Shown piece by piece: positions 41,482 through 49,627 of a stretch of DNA of 64,000 nt (positions within the stretch are counted from its first letter, which is position 1; each line of letters opens with the position of its first letter). Where the stretch lies: contig NZ_JACHXM010000014.1 of the NCBI RefSeq assembly GCF_014192055.1, positions 1-64,000 on the forward strand, written 5' to 3'. Source of the DNA: Halomonas organivorans. GTDB lineage: Bacteria > Pseudomonadota > Gammaproteobacteria > Pseudomonadales > Halomonadaceae. The position numbers and the translations under genes are program-made. The notes under the pieces are model-generated. The model did no database searches and was not told where the DNA came from. It saw only the letters and a list, made by a program, of their open reading frames with translations.

Positions 41482-44000
41482 ACACGCCAAGTCAAGCGAA
41501 ACCCCAGCTGATCATCATCGGCAACGGCATGGTCGGCCATCATCTGGTCGAACAGCTCATCGAACGCGGCGCCACCGAGCAGTACCGCATCACGGTGTTC
41601 GGCGAGGAACGCCATCGCGCCTACGACCGCGTCCACCTCTCCGAATACTTCGCCGGCCGTGACGCCGAGTCGCTGGCCATGTGCGACGCCGACGTCTATG
41701 CCGACGGCGGCGTCGAGCTGCGCCTCTCGGAGTCGGTCACCGCCATCGACCGCGATGTCGGCGAGGTAGTCACCGACCAGGGCCGCTATCCCTATGCGCG
41801 GCTGGTGCTGGCCACCGGCTCCTATCCCTTCGTGCCGCCGATCCCCGGCCACGAGCGCGACAACTGCCTGGTCTACCGTACCCTGGACGACCTGGACGCC
41901 ATCCGCGCCGCGGCCGAGAACGCCACCACCGGCGTGGTGGTCGGCGGCGGCCTGCTGGGCCTCGAGGCAGCCAATGCCCTGCGCGGGCTCGACCTCGACA
42001 CCGCCGTGGTCGAATTCGCTCCCCGACTGATGCCCATGCAGGTCGATGCCGAAGGCGGCGAGCTGCTGCGCGAGAAGATCGAATCCCTGGGCGTGCAAGT
42101 GCTCACCGACCGCGCCACCCAGCACATCGAAGACGGTCAGGCCAGCTTCCATCGCATGGTGTTCCAGGACGACAAGGTGCTGGAGACCGACCTGATCGTG
42201 TTCTCCGCGGGCATCCGGCCTCGCGACGAGCTGGCCCGCGACTGCTCGCTGGAAATGGGCGAGCGCGGCGGCGTGGTGATCGACGACCGCTGCCTGACCA
42301 GCGACCCGGCGATCCTGGCCATCGGCGAGGTGGCGCTATGGAACAACAGCATCTTCGGCCTGGTGGCCCCTGGCTACCAGATGGCCAAGGCCGCCGCCGA
42401 TACCCTGCTGGGCGGAAAGCTGACCTTCGAGGGCGCCGACATGAGCACCAAGCTCAAGCTGCTCGGCGTCGACGTGGGCGCCATCGGCGACGCCCACGGC
42501 AACCAGACCCCCGGCGCGCGGACCTTCCGCTATCTCGACGAGATCAAGCAGGAATACCGCAAGCTGGTGGTTTCCAGCGACGGCAAGAAGCTGCTCGGCG
42601 CCATGCTGGTGGGCGACAACGCCTACTACGACACCCTGATGCAGTACTACGCCAACGCCATGGAACTGCCCGAGGACCCGGCGGCGCTGATCCTGCCCTC
42701 CACCGAGGGTGCACCGACCCTGGGCGCCGACGCCCTGCCCGACGGCGCGACCATCTGCTCGTGCCACAACGTCACCAAGGGGGCGATCTGCGCGACCATC
42801 GACGCCGGCGCCACCGATCTTGGCGCGGTCAAGGCCTCCACCCGCGCCAGCACCGGCTGCGGCGGCTGCGCGGCGCTGCTCAAGAGCGTGGTCGACCACG
42901 AGCTCGAGGCCCGCGGCGTGGAGGTCGACCAGTCGATCTGCGAGCACTTCGCCCACACTCGCCAGGAGCTCTACGACATCGTCCGCGTCGAGGGCATCAA
43001 GACCTTCGGCGAGCTGATCGACAAGCACGGCCATGGCTCTCCGCAATCGCCAGGCCTGGGCTGCGACATCTGCAAGCCGGCGGTGGCCTCGATCCTGGCC
43101 TCCTGCTTCAACGAGCCGATCACCGACGCCGCGCACATCCCGCTGCAGGACACCAACGACACCTTCATGGCCAACATGCAGAAGAATGGCACCTACTCGG
43201 TGGTGCCGCGGGTCCCCGGCGGTGAGATCACCCCCGACAAGCTGGTGGTGCTCGGCCAGGTCGCGCAGAAGTACGCGCTCTACACCAAGGTCACCGGCGG
43301 CCAGCGCATCGACCTGTTCGGCGCCCGCCTCGAGGACCTGCCCGACATCTGGGGCGAGCTGATCGAGGCCGGCTTCGAGACCGGCCACGCCTACGGCAAG
43401 TCGGTGCGCACCGTGAAGTCCTGCGTGGGCAGCACCTGGTGCCGCTACGGGGTGGCCGACAGCGTGGGCATGGCGATCCAGCTCGAGCACCGCTACAAGG
43501 GCCTGCGCTCGCCGCACAAGCTCAAGTTCGCGGTCTCCGGCTGCACCCGTGAGTGCGCCGAGGCACAGAGCAAGGACGTCGGCGTGATCGCCACCGAGCA
43601 CGGCTGGAACCTCTACGTGTGCGGCAACGGCGGCATGCGCCCGCGCCACGCCGAACTGCTGGCCACCGACCTCGACGACGCGGCGCTGATCCAGGCCATC
43701 GACCGCTTCCTGATGTTCTACGTGCGTACCGCCGACCGCCTGCAGCGCACCTCGGTGTGGCGCGAGAACCTGGAAGGCGGCCTCGACTACCTCAAGGCCG
43801 TGGTGCTCGAGGACAGCCTGGGAATCGGCGACGAGCTCGAGGCACAGATGCAGACCGTGATCGACAACTACGAGTGCGAGTGGGCCGGCGCCATCAACGA
43901 TCCGGAGAAGCTCAAGCGCTTCCGCAGCTTCGTCAACGACGCGCGTCCCGACCCGGACATCATCGTGACCGAGGAGCGCGGCCAGCTCCGACCCGCGTAA
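41478..44000 (+). CDS. nirB: Assimilatory nitrite reductase (NADH) large subunit
   Basis: An 840-aa siroheme enzyme reducing nitrite to ammonium. In order it has FAD and NAD domains (IIIGNGMVGHHLVEQL; VVGGGLLGLEAANALRG), a BFD-like [2Fe-2S] domain (CSCHNVTKGAI...TGCGGCAALLK, about 426-474), a ferredoxin-like half-domain, and the siroheme/[4Fe-4S] cysteines CVGSTWC (about 649-655) and CTRECA (about 689-693). ATG 41478 overlaps the nasC stop. The small subunit follows after an unusual 190-bp gap occupied by a palindromic element. Confidence 0.97.
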   Translation: MNTPSQAKPQLIIIGNGMVGHHLVEQLIERGATEQYRITVFGEERHRAYDRVHLSEYFAGRDAESLAMCDADVYADGGVELRLSESVTAIDRDVGEVVTDQGRYPYARLVLATGSYPFVPPIPGHERDNCLVYRTLDDLDAIRAAAENATTGVVVGGGLLGLEAANALRGLDLDTAVVEFAPRLMPMQVDAEGGELLREKIESLGVQVLTDRATQHIEDGQASFHRMVFQDDKVLETDLIVFSAGIRPRDELARDCSLEMGERGGVVIDDRCLTSDPAILAIGEVALWNNSIFGLVAPGYQMAKAAADTLLGGKLTFEGADMSTKLKLLGVDVGAIGDAHGNQTPGARTFRYLDEIKQEYRKLVVSSDGKKLLGAMLVGDNAYYDTLMQYYANAMELPEDPAALILPSTEGAPTLGADALPDGATICSCHNVTKGAICATIDAGATDLGAVKASTRASTGCGGCAALLKSVVDHELEARGVEVDQSICEHFAHTRQELYDIVRVEGIKTFGELIDKHGHGSPQSPGLGCDICKPAVASILASCFNEPITDAAHIPLQDTNDTFMANMQKNGTYSVVPRVPGGEITPDKLVVLGQVAQKYALYTKVTGGQRIDLFGARLEDLPDIWGELIEAGFETGHAYGKSVRTVKSCVGSTWCRYGVADSVGMAIQLEHRYKGLRSPHKLKFAVSGCTRECAEAQSKDVGVIATEHGWNLYVCGNGGMRPRHAELLATDLDDAALIQAIDRFLMFYVRTADRLQRTSVWRENLEGGLDYLKAVVLEDSLGIGDELEAQMQTVIDNYECEWAGAINDPEKLKRFRSFVNDARPDPDIIVTEERGQLRPA

Positions 44001-44024
44001 GGCATCAATCGTGCAATCACCGGG

Positions 44025-44152
44025 ATGAGCTTGCCCGGCGACAAGCCCCGGAGTGCCGGACCACCGCGAGGGCGCTATGAACCCATCCATGGGCGCTACT
44101 TTGGCCATCCATGGCCAAAAACCCCTCGCTTAGGCTTGTCCCCGGCGCTCAT
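44025..44152. repeat. 128-bp imperfect palindromic element between nirB and nirD
   Basis: The outer arms ATGAGCTTGCCCGGCGACAA.. (44025-44047) and its near-complement GGCTTGTCCCCGGCGCTCAT (44133-44152) pair, except for a small deletion and one mismatch. GCGAGGG (44066-44072) pairs with CCCTCGC (44123-44129). Inside are two palindromes centred on CC: CCCATCCATGGG (44082-44093) and TTGGCCATCCATGGCCAA (44101-44118). It has no ORF and looks like a mobile palindromic intergenic repeat (REP/MITE type). As RNA it would form a long cruciform-like structure between two subunit genes. Confidence 0.75.
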
Positions 44153-44190
44153 TTCCCTGACTTCCGGCAGTGAGTTACGAGGAATCCCTA

Positions 44191-44616
44191 ATGTCCACCG
44201 CAACCGCAGAAGCACCGACCATGACCCAGACCTGGCAGACCCTGTGCACCAAGGCCGACCTGGTCCCCCACTCCGGCGTCGCCGCCTGGATCGAGACCGC
44301 CGACGGTCCGGCCCAGGTCGCGCTGTTCTATTTACCCGGCCCGAACACGCCGGAAAAGACAGTACCCGGCTCGAACACGCCGCAGCCCGGCCATTCGCCC
44401 GAGCTCTACGCCGTGGACCACCACGATCCCTTCTCCGGGGCCAACGTCATCGCCCGCGGCATCGTCGGCGACGTCCAGGGCGAGCCGGTGGTGGCCTCGC
44501 CGCTCTACAAGCAGCACTTCCGCCTCACCGATGGCCAGTGCCTGGAGGATGAAACGGTCCGTCTCAGGACCTGGCCGCTGCGCCTCGACGGCGACAAGGT
44601 GGAGATCCTGGCGTAA
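44191..44616 (+). CDS. nirD: Nitrite reductase (NADH) small subunit
   Basis: A 141-aa Rieske-fold protein without iron-sulfur ligands, as is usual for NirD. It has WQTLCTKADLVPHSGVAAWIE, QVALFYLP, DHHDPFSGANVIARGIVGDVQGEPVVASPLYKQHFRL and CLEDETVRLRTWPLRLDGDKVEI. ATG 44191 follows GAGGAA by 7 bases. Between QVALFYLP and ELYAV it carries an extra loop of about 22 residues built from a 30-bp in-frame near-duplication (PGPNTPEKTV then PGSNTPQPGH). It partners NirB; palindromic elements flank it on both sides. Confidence 0.93.
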   Translation: MSTATAEAPTMTQTWQTLCTKADLVPHSGVAAWIETADGPAQVALFYLPGPNTPEKTVPGSNTPQPGHSPELYAVDHHDPFSGANVIARGIVGDVQGEPVVASPLYKQHFRLTDGQCLEDETVRLRTWPLRLDGDKVEILA

Positions 44617-44635
44617 ACGGCCACCGGCCGTAGGC

Positions 44636-44807
44636 GCTGTACGAAGACCGTCTGCGCTCGATGATGCGGCGTTGAAATCGGCTCGCGCGCGAGCCCGGCC
44701 CGTTCTTCGATCGCTTTCATCTAGCGAGCCACACGGATGCGGCAAATGCGCTGGCCCGTAGGGGACGGGCCTAGCCCTGGGCGCCGCTCGCCGACGTTTC
44801 GTACAGC
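44636..44807. repeat. 172-bp element with inverted ends downstream of nirD
   Basis: The ends GCTGTACGAA (44636-44645) and TTCGTACAGC (44798-44807) are perfect 10-bp inverted repeats. Inside lie a 16-bp palindrome (44680-44695, GGCTCGCG with CGCGAGCC) and a hairpin GGCCCGT with ACGGGCC (44753-44771). No ORF is present. It looks like a non-autonomous or REP-type repeat. A small hairpin ACGGCC with GGCCGT (44617-44631) lies between the nirD stop and the element; 44808-45041 shows nothing further that I can support. Confidence 0.55.
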
Positions 44808-45041
44808 ACTCGTACACTTCCAGCGTTGAGTCGAACGATTGTGCAAAGCAGCGGGATTAGGCCATGCTTGGAGCGTAATCCCTTTGTGACGGTCCCATGA
44901 AAACGGAGGTGAGCACGACACTATCCCACAGCCCTGCACGTCGCGCCTGTCACGGAACTGACACCCCGCGCTGACAGTGTCGACATCGAGGCGTCATCGT
45001 TTTTTGACGTCGATCCGGTGACTATCAGGAGAGCTGCGCCG

Positions 45042-46457
45042 ATGGTACGCATCGACAAGAAAGCCACCCGGCTTTACGTGCTGGACACCAACGTCCTGAT
45101 CCACGACCCCGCCGCCCTCTATCAGTTTGATGAGCACGAAGTGGTCATCCCGATGACCGTGCTCGAGGAGCTCGACAAGCACAAGAACGGCATCCGCGAG
45201 ATCGCCCGTACCGCCCGGCAGGTCAGCCGGACCCTCTCGGACCTCACCGCCAACGTCGATCTCGGCCAGATCCGCGATGGCATTCCCATTCCGCGCCTTA
45301 CCGGCCCCGAAGGCCGGCTGCGCCTGCTCTGCTACGACGACCTCTCGACCCCGGACCATCTGGAGGACAGCCCCGACAACCGACTGCTCACCGAGACCTG
45401 CCGCCTGCGCGACGAGCGCCCCGATGCCTCGGTGATCCTGGTCACCAAGGATATCAACCTGCGGGTCAAGGCCGCGGCGGTGGGCGTGCCGGTGGAGGAC
45501 TATCTCACCGATCGCGCCTTCGACGACAGCGATGCCATGCTGGGCGGCGCCCGCATCTATCCCGAGGCCGGCCACGACGGCAGCGGCCTGTGGGAAAGCC
45601 TCAAGACTGAGGTAAAGGTCGATCGCGAGGATAGCGGCCGCGTGGTCTATCGCCTGGCCGGCGAGATCCCCGCCGACTGGCACTTGGGCATGCTGGTCTC
45701 CGACAGCGACGACGAGGCCAGCTTCGAGGCGGTAATCCGCGAGCTCGGACCGAAACACGCCCATCTCGAGCTGCTCACCAACTATCGGCACGGCGCCAGC
45801 GTATGGGGGGTACACGCCCATGACAGCCGGCAGAACTTCACCCTGAACCTGCTGATGGACGACGACATCGACCTGGTCACCATCGCCGGCAGCGCCGGCA
45901 CCGGCAAGACCTTCATGACGCTCGCCGCCGCCTTCCAGCAGACCCTGGACGCCAAGCGCTTCGAGCGCATCGTCTTCACCCGGGCACCAATCTCGATGAG
46001 CGAGGACATCGGCTACCTGCCCGGCACGGAGGAGGAGAAGATGTCGCCCTGGATGGGCGCCTTCCACGACAACATGGACAACCTGCTGCGCGACGAGCAC
46101 GACGGCAGCACCGCCTGGAACCAGGAAGCCACTCGCCAGTTGCTCGGCTCGCGGGTACAGATTCGCGCACCGGGCTTCATGCGCGGCCGCACTCTCAACG
46201 ACACCTTCCTGATCATCGACGAGGCTCAGAACTTCACGCCCAAGCAGCTCAAGTCATTGCTCACCCGCGCCGGGCGCAACACCAAGATCGTCTGCCTGGG
46301 GAACGTGGGACAGATCGACACGCCCTACCTCACTGCCAACACCTGCGGCATGGCGGCGGTGGTCCAGCGCTTCCGCGACTGGCCCCACGCCGGGCATGTC
46401 ACCCTGAAGAGCGTGGAACGTTCACGCCTGGCGCTGGCCGGCGAGGAACTGCTCTAG
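45042..46457 (+). CDS. PIN-domain PhoH family ATPase
   Basis: A 471-aa protein joining an N-terminal PIN nuclease domain (LYVLDTNVLIHDPAALYQF, ELDKHKNG, TKDINLRVKAAAVG; residues about 8-140) to a C-terminal PhoH NTPase. The NTPase has Walker A GSAGTGKTFM (about 285) and Walker B FLIIDEAQNFTPKQLKSLLTR. PIN-PhoH proteins are RNA helicase/ribonucleases (PhoH2-like). ATG 45042 follows AGGAGA at 10 bases; GTG 45018 is possible. No antitoxin-like partner ORF precedes it, unlike mycobacterial phoAT-phoH2. Confidence 0.9.
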   Translation: MVRIDKKATRLYVLDTNVLIHDPAALYQFDEHEVVIPMTVLEELDKHKNGIREIARTARQVSRTLSDLTANVDLGQIRDGIPIPRLTGPEGRLRLLCYDDLSTPDHLEDSPDNRLLTETCRLRDERPDASVILVTKDINLRVKAAAVGVPVEDYLTDRAFDDSDAMLGGARIYPEAGHDGSGLWESLKTEVKVDREDSGRVVYRLAGEIPADWHLGMLVSDSDDEASFEAVIRELGPKHAHLELLTNYRHGASVWGVHAHDSRQNFTLNLLMDDDIDLVTIAGSAGTGKTFMTLAAAFQQTLDAKRFERIVFTRAPISMSEDIGYLPGTEEEKMSPWMGAFHDNMDNLLRDEHDGSTAWNQEATRQLLGSRVQIRAPGFMRGRTLNDTFLIIDEAQNFTPKQLKSLLTRAGRNTKIVCLGNVGQIDTPYLTANTCGMAAVVQRFRDWPHAGHVTLKSVERSRLALAGEELL

Positions 46458-46482
46458 TCCCACTCTCCGCTACTGAAACGAT

Positions 46483-46513
46483 ACGGGCCGACGCCGAAAG
46501 GGCGCCGGCCCGT
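46483..46513. terminator. Hairpin between convergent phoH-like and zinc-ribbon genes
   Basis: ACGGGCCG pairs with CGGCCCGT, continued inside by CGCC with GGCG. It is placed to serve both converging genes; neither side has a long U-run. Confidence 0.6.
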
Positions 46514-46557
46514 CTGCGTGACGGCCAAGGTCGCGCAGGCAACAGACGTCGAATCGG

Positions 46558-46776
46558 TCAGCCGCCGCGGTTGACCGCCTTCTCGATCACCGCCTCGCTT
46601 TCGCTGCCGGGCCCCTTGCGCAGCACCTTCTGCGCCTCATGGTAAAGACACACGAAGCGCTGGCAGGAAGCGCAGTGCACGTGGTCATCGGGGTTCTTCA
46701 CGCTGGAGACTCGCATTCGGTGGCTGCCGCAGTTGGGGCAGGCCACGGGCAAGCGAAAATCCTCGGAGAGTGTCAT
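46558..46776 (-). CDS. Small zinc-ribbon protein
   Basis: A 72-aa protein with a four-cysteine zinc ribbon, CPNCGSHRMRVSSVKNPDDHVHCASC (about residues 13-38), and a further cysteine-containing helix. ATG 46776 has AGGAGGAG just upstream; the open frame extends 9 codons further. I do not recognise a characterised family. It converges on the PIN-PhoH gene and is likely monocistronic. The 311-bp gap upstream (46777-47087) holds only small dyads (TCGTCTC-N6-GAGACGA at 46843-46862 and the hairpin at 47027-47045). Confidence 0.75.
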   Translation of the reverse strand: MTLSEDFRLPVACPNCGSHRMRVSSVKNPDDHVHCASCQRFVCLYHEAQKVLRKGPGSESEAVIEKAVNRGG

Positions 46777-47026
46777 CGGCTCCTCCTCGTCGACATGGAT
46801 CACACCGTCCTATCCTGCCCCAGCCCACACCGCATAGGCCAGTCGTCTCGTCCTGGAGACGAGGAAGTCGGTCGCCGCAATGGCTCTCCCCTTGTGGGCA
46901 CCGGCGTGCAAGCTCGTGTGCGCGAATGACAGGAGCCGGCGGTGACGACCGATGTCGATTCCCGGCCATGGTGGGCATCGACCGATCATCCAAGGCTCCG
47001 GAGCCATCCCGCGCCATGAACGCCAG

Positions 47027-47045
47027 CCATCGTCAGCAACGATGG
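47027..47045 (-). terminator. Hairpin downstream of cqsA
   Basis: CCATCGT pairs with ACGATGG around CAGCA, 43 bp past the cqsA stop on the minus strand. The U-tract is poor, so this is tentative. Confidence 0.35.
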
Positions 47046-47087
47046 GACGCGTCATGTCTATCCCCAGGCCTGAACCAACGAATGGAC

Positions 47088-48278
47088 TTACCCTGCCGAT
47101 GTCTTGATAAACAGGTCGCTGTCATTCGCTATGCCTTGGCACACCGACAGGATATGGTCAATCTGGGCATCGGTGACAGAGCTGTTCAATGAAAAACGAA
47201 TGAGATTCTTTTTCTCGGCAGTAGCGGGGCTACAGAAAACCGCCCCAAAGACACCGCTATCCTCCAGATGATCCCTCACTTTTTCGGTGTTTCTTCTCTC
47301 CCCCGTCTCCAGGGCCACGATCTGTGACTGACTGCGAGTCTCGACACCTATCCCCTTCAGCCCTTCGACCAGCATACGTGAGTTATTGAAAAGCCGACTT
47401 CTTCTTTCATCCGATTTCTTGACGATATCGAGCGTTTCCTCTATGACCTCTATCTCATAGGGCAATATGCAAGAACTGAATATGGCAGGAAATCCGACAA
47501 AGGGAATGCATTGATTGGCACTGTTGTTGACCCATATCGCGCCCGCGCGATAGGCAAATGTCTTGGCAAGGCTGGCTGTCATGAAATCGACCTGGCGAGA
47601 AAGCCCTAACTCAGAGAGCAGGCCAGCCCCTTTTTCGCCATGCGTGCCAAGGGAATGCGACTCATCCACCAGAATGGCACAGCCATTATCCTTGGCAATT
47701 TTCACCAGATCGACGAGGGGTGCAACCGTGCCAATAGTACTGTAGATAGAGTCGACTGCGATCAACCCAGGGCCATGGCGCTTGATCTGTTTTATCAAGT
47801 GATCACAGCTGTTATGCAAGAATGGATGGATACTGGCATTGGCATAGCGCGCCCCTTCCCACATCGACATATGCGCAAAAAAATCTATGTAGACATTGCA
47901 TCCGGGAGGGCACACGGTTTGCAAAAGCCCGGCATTGGCATTCCACCCCGACTGCGAGAGGAGACAGGACTCGAAATCCACATAGTCGGCAAGCTGATGC
48001 TCCAGGCCAGGCTTTGACGCCTCATCTTGCAGAAAGACAGCGGACATGAACACGCTATCCTGACTCTTCTCAATCGCACCTTTCAAACGAGCCTGGATCG
48101 AGGTGTGATTGGCCAGGCAAAGATAATCATTGCTTTGCAGCACGATATCATTTCGGGAGGGCCGCTTTCCCAACACCAGGTGCTTTCCGTTATCATTCTG
48201 TTCTATAAGATCGTGAGCGAAACGATCCAACCTCTCCTGAAAAATATCAGGAAGCACCGTTTTGGCATCCGTTCCCAT
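47088..48278 (-). CDS. cqsA: CAI-1-type alpha-hydroxyketone autoinducer synthase
   Basis: A 396-aa PLP-dependent acyl-CoA transferase. [109 protein letters not shown] (PLP lysine) and [20 protein letters not shown] closely follow, from memory, Vibrio cholerae CqsA. It joins an acyl-CoA to SAM or an amino acid to make a CAI-1-like signal. ATG 48278 follows GAGGAG; the frame is open 15 codons further. No CqsS/LqsS sensor is adjacent. Lower GC than its flanks suggests transfer. Confidence 0.92.
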   Translation of the reverse strand: MGTDAKTVLPDIFQERLDRFAHDLIEQNDNGKHLVLGKRPSRNDIVLQSNDYLCLANHTSIQARLKGAIEKSQDSVFMSAVFLQDEASKPGLEHQLADYVDFESCLLSQSGWNANAGLLQTVCPPGCNVYIDFFAHMSMWEGARYANASIHPFLHNSCDHLIKQIKRHGPGLIAVDSIYSTIGTVAPLVDLVKIAKDNGCAILVDESHSLGTHGEKGAGLLSELGLSRQVDFMTASLAKTFAYRAGAIWVNNSANQCIPFVGFPAIFSSCILPYEIEVIEETLDIVKKSDERRSRLFNNSRMLVEGLKGIGVETRSQSQIVALETGERRNTEKVRDHLEDSGVFGAVFCSPATAEKKNLIRFSLNSSVTDAQIDHILSVCQGIANDSDLFIKTSAG

Positions 48279-48310
48279 GGCAAAAGACTCCTCACCACCC
48301 ATCCATAGTG

Positions 48311-48583
48311 TCAAATGGCGCATGAGAAAAGCCGGAAAGCCTCGACGCCTCTTCCGTCTTCGTCTTGAAACCGAAATTTCCCACTCACCTCGCCAGGACA
48401 GCCTTCAAACCGTAAGGAGTCGGTCATCCAGGTGAAGCAGGAAGATGACACTGCAAAATGTTCCTCGCCCCCCTCACGATGTATCAGGCGGCCGAGTTCA
48501 TAATAGTTCACTAATGCAATGGCGTCACGTTTCGGTGAATAGAAAGAAGAACAAGCATTCTCTATGCGAATTACGATATCCAT
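48311..48583 (-). CDS. Small hypothetical protein upstream of cqsA
   Basis: A 90-aa ORF, 32 bp before the cqsA start and co-oriented, so possibly the first gene of a two-gene unit. It has no membrane helix or known motif. The composition is protein-like and mixed alpha/beta ([40 protein letters not shown]), and AT-richer than the surroundings like cqsA. The ribosome site before ATG 48583 is poor, so the true start is uncertain. I do not recognise it. Confidence 0.45.
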   Translation of the reverse strand: MDIVIRIENACSSFYSPKRDAIALVNYYELGRLIHREGGEEHFAVSSSCFTWMTDSLRFEGCPGEVSGKFRFQDEDGRGVEAFRLFSCAI

Positions 48584-48897
48584 TGACCAACACTACTTGG
48601 ATAGAAAGTCAGTCATTAGACCTCTGCGGCACCTCCTTGCTGGCATGGGTGACGCCGCCCTCTCATGCCCCATGCTCACGCGGCACCGGCCAGCCGATAG
48701 TGCATTGGGCCAGCGGTGAGCCAACGGGTCGGTGACGCCTATCGTGCTGGCACGATATCCAGAGACTCCCTTGCAATGAGTGAGACGTTGGATTTCTTCA
48801 CCATCGCTCAGTCGCTGCAGGGAGTCCCGTCTCGACACGCTCGCACAGGGCACCACCCGGCCAGCTGAAGGGGCCGCGGTTGCTGAGCTGGTGCGTC
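48584..48897. other. Intergenic region upstream of the cqsA unit
   Basis: This 314-bp gap has no convincing gene. It holds an 11-bp inverted repeat (GACTCCCTTGCA at 48764-48775 with TGCAGGGAGTC at 48816-48826) around a short reading fragment starting MSETLDFFTIAQSLQ (48776) that stops after about 30 codons. This could be a remnant of a mobile element end. Any cqsA promoter must lie here, but none was assigned. Confidence 0.4.
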
Positions 48898-49566
48898 TCA
48901 GCGCGTCAATCGTTCGGCCAGCCAGCGACCGATATCGGCGACCTGTTGCGGGCAGACCGCATGGGCCATGGGATACTGGCGATAGTGGACGGGATAGCCC
49001 ATGGCCTCGAGACGGTCGCGAGCGGCCAGGCCCAGGGCCTCGGGCACCACCGGATCGAGATTGCCGTGGTGGATCTCGACGGGCAGATCGCGATTGGCCT
49101 CGGCGGGCTCGAGACTGTCCACGGTGGCCAGGTAAGTGGACATCGCCAGCAGCCCGCCCAGCCGCTCGGGGAAGGTGAGCGCCGCCTGGTATGCCACGGC
49201 ACCGCCTTGGGAGAAGCCGGCCACGATGATCCGCTCGGCGGGGATACCGTGCGCGATCTGCTCGCGAACGAGGCCCTGGATACGCTCGGCGGAGGCCTTG
49301 AGCTGCGCCTCGTCGACCCGACGATCAAGGCTCATTTCCTTGATGTCGTACCAGGCCGGCATGACCATGCCGCCGTTGATGGTCACCGGCAAGCGCGGCG
49401 CGTGAGGCAGGATGAAGCGGACGTCGAGCCCCTCGGGCAGCCCCAGGGCGGGTACCAGCGGCTCGAAGTCATGTCCGTCGGCCCCCAGGCCATGAAGGAT
49501 GAACACGCAGGCATCGGCGGGTCGACCGCTACGCGGCTCGATGATCAGCTCGTCGGGTGTACTCAT
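48898..49566 (-). CDS. Alpha/beta hydrolase, carboxylesterase/phospholipase type
   Basis: A 222-aa cytosolic esterase. It has HGLGADGHDFEPLVP (oxyanion region, about residue 25), the nucleophile elbow GFSQGGAVAYQ (about 117), HGNLDPVVPEALG with the acid residue (about 169) and PMAHAVCPQQ with the catalytic histidine (about 200). It resembles Pseudomonas carboxylesterase EstB/YpfH-type enzymes acting on short acyl esters. It is probably monocistronic, 61 bp downstream of the SLC13 permease gene. Confidence 0.92.
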   Translation of the reverse strand: MSTPDELIIEPRSGRPADACVFILHGLGADGHDFEPLVPALGLPEGLDVRFILPHAPRLPVTINGGMVMPAWYDIKEMSLDRRVDEAQLKASAERIQGLVREQIAHGIPAERIIVAGFSQGGAVAYQAALTFPERLGGLLAMSTYLATVDSLEPAEANRDLPVEIHHGNLDPVVPEALGLAARDRLEAMGYPVHYRQYPMAHAVCPQQVADIGRWLAERLTR

Positions 49567-49627
49567 GGGCTCGTCTCCAGCACAAAAGCGACACCCTAGC
49601 GCAAAGCGCCCACGTCGGCGAGGGGTG

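Noticed and set aside
44332..44817. 161-aa minus-strand open frame across nirD
   Set aside because: It is antisense to nirD and runs through the palindromic element, with no ribosome site or domain.
48748..48754. TGGCACG as a sigma-54 -24 element upstream of the cqsA unit
   Set aside because: No GC occurs at the required -12 position (bases 48761-48762 are AG), and the orientation points away from cqsA.
48593..48856. 87-aa minus-strand open frame upstream of the 90-aa ORF
   Set aside because: It is Arg/Ser/Ala-rich, has no ribosome site and covers the inverted-repeat remnant. It is not protein-like enough to call.
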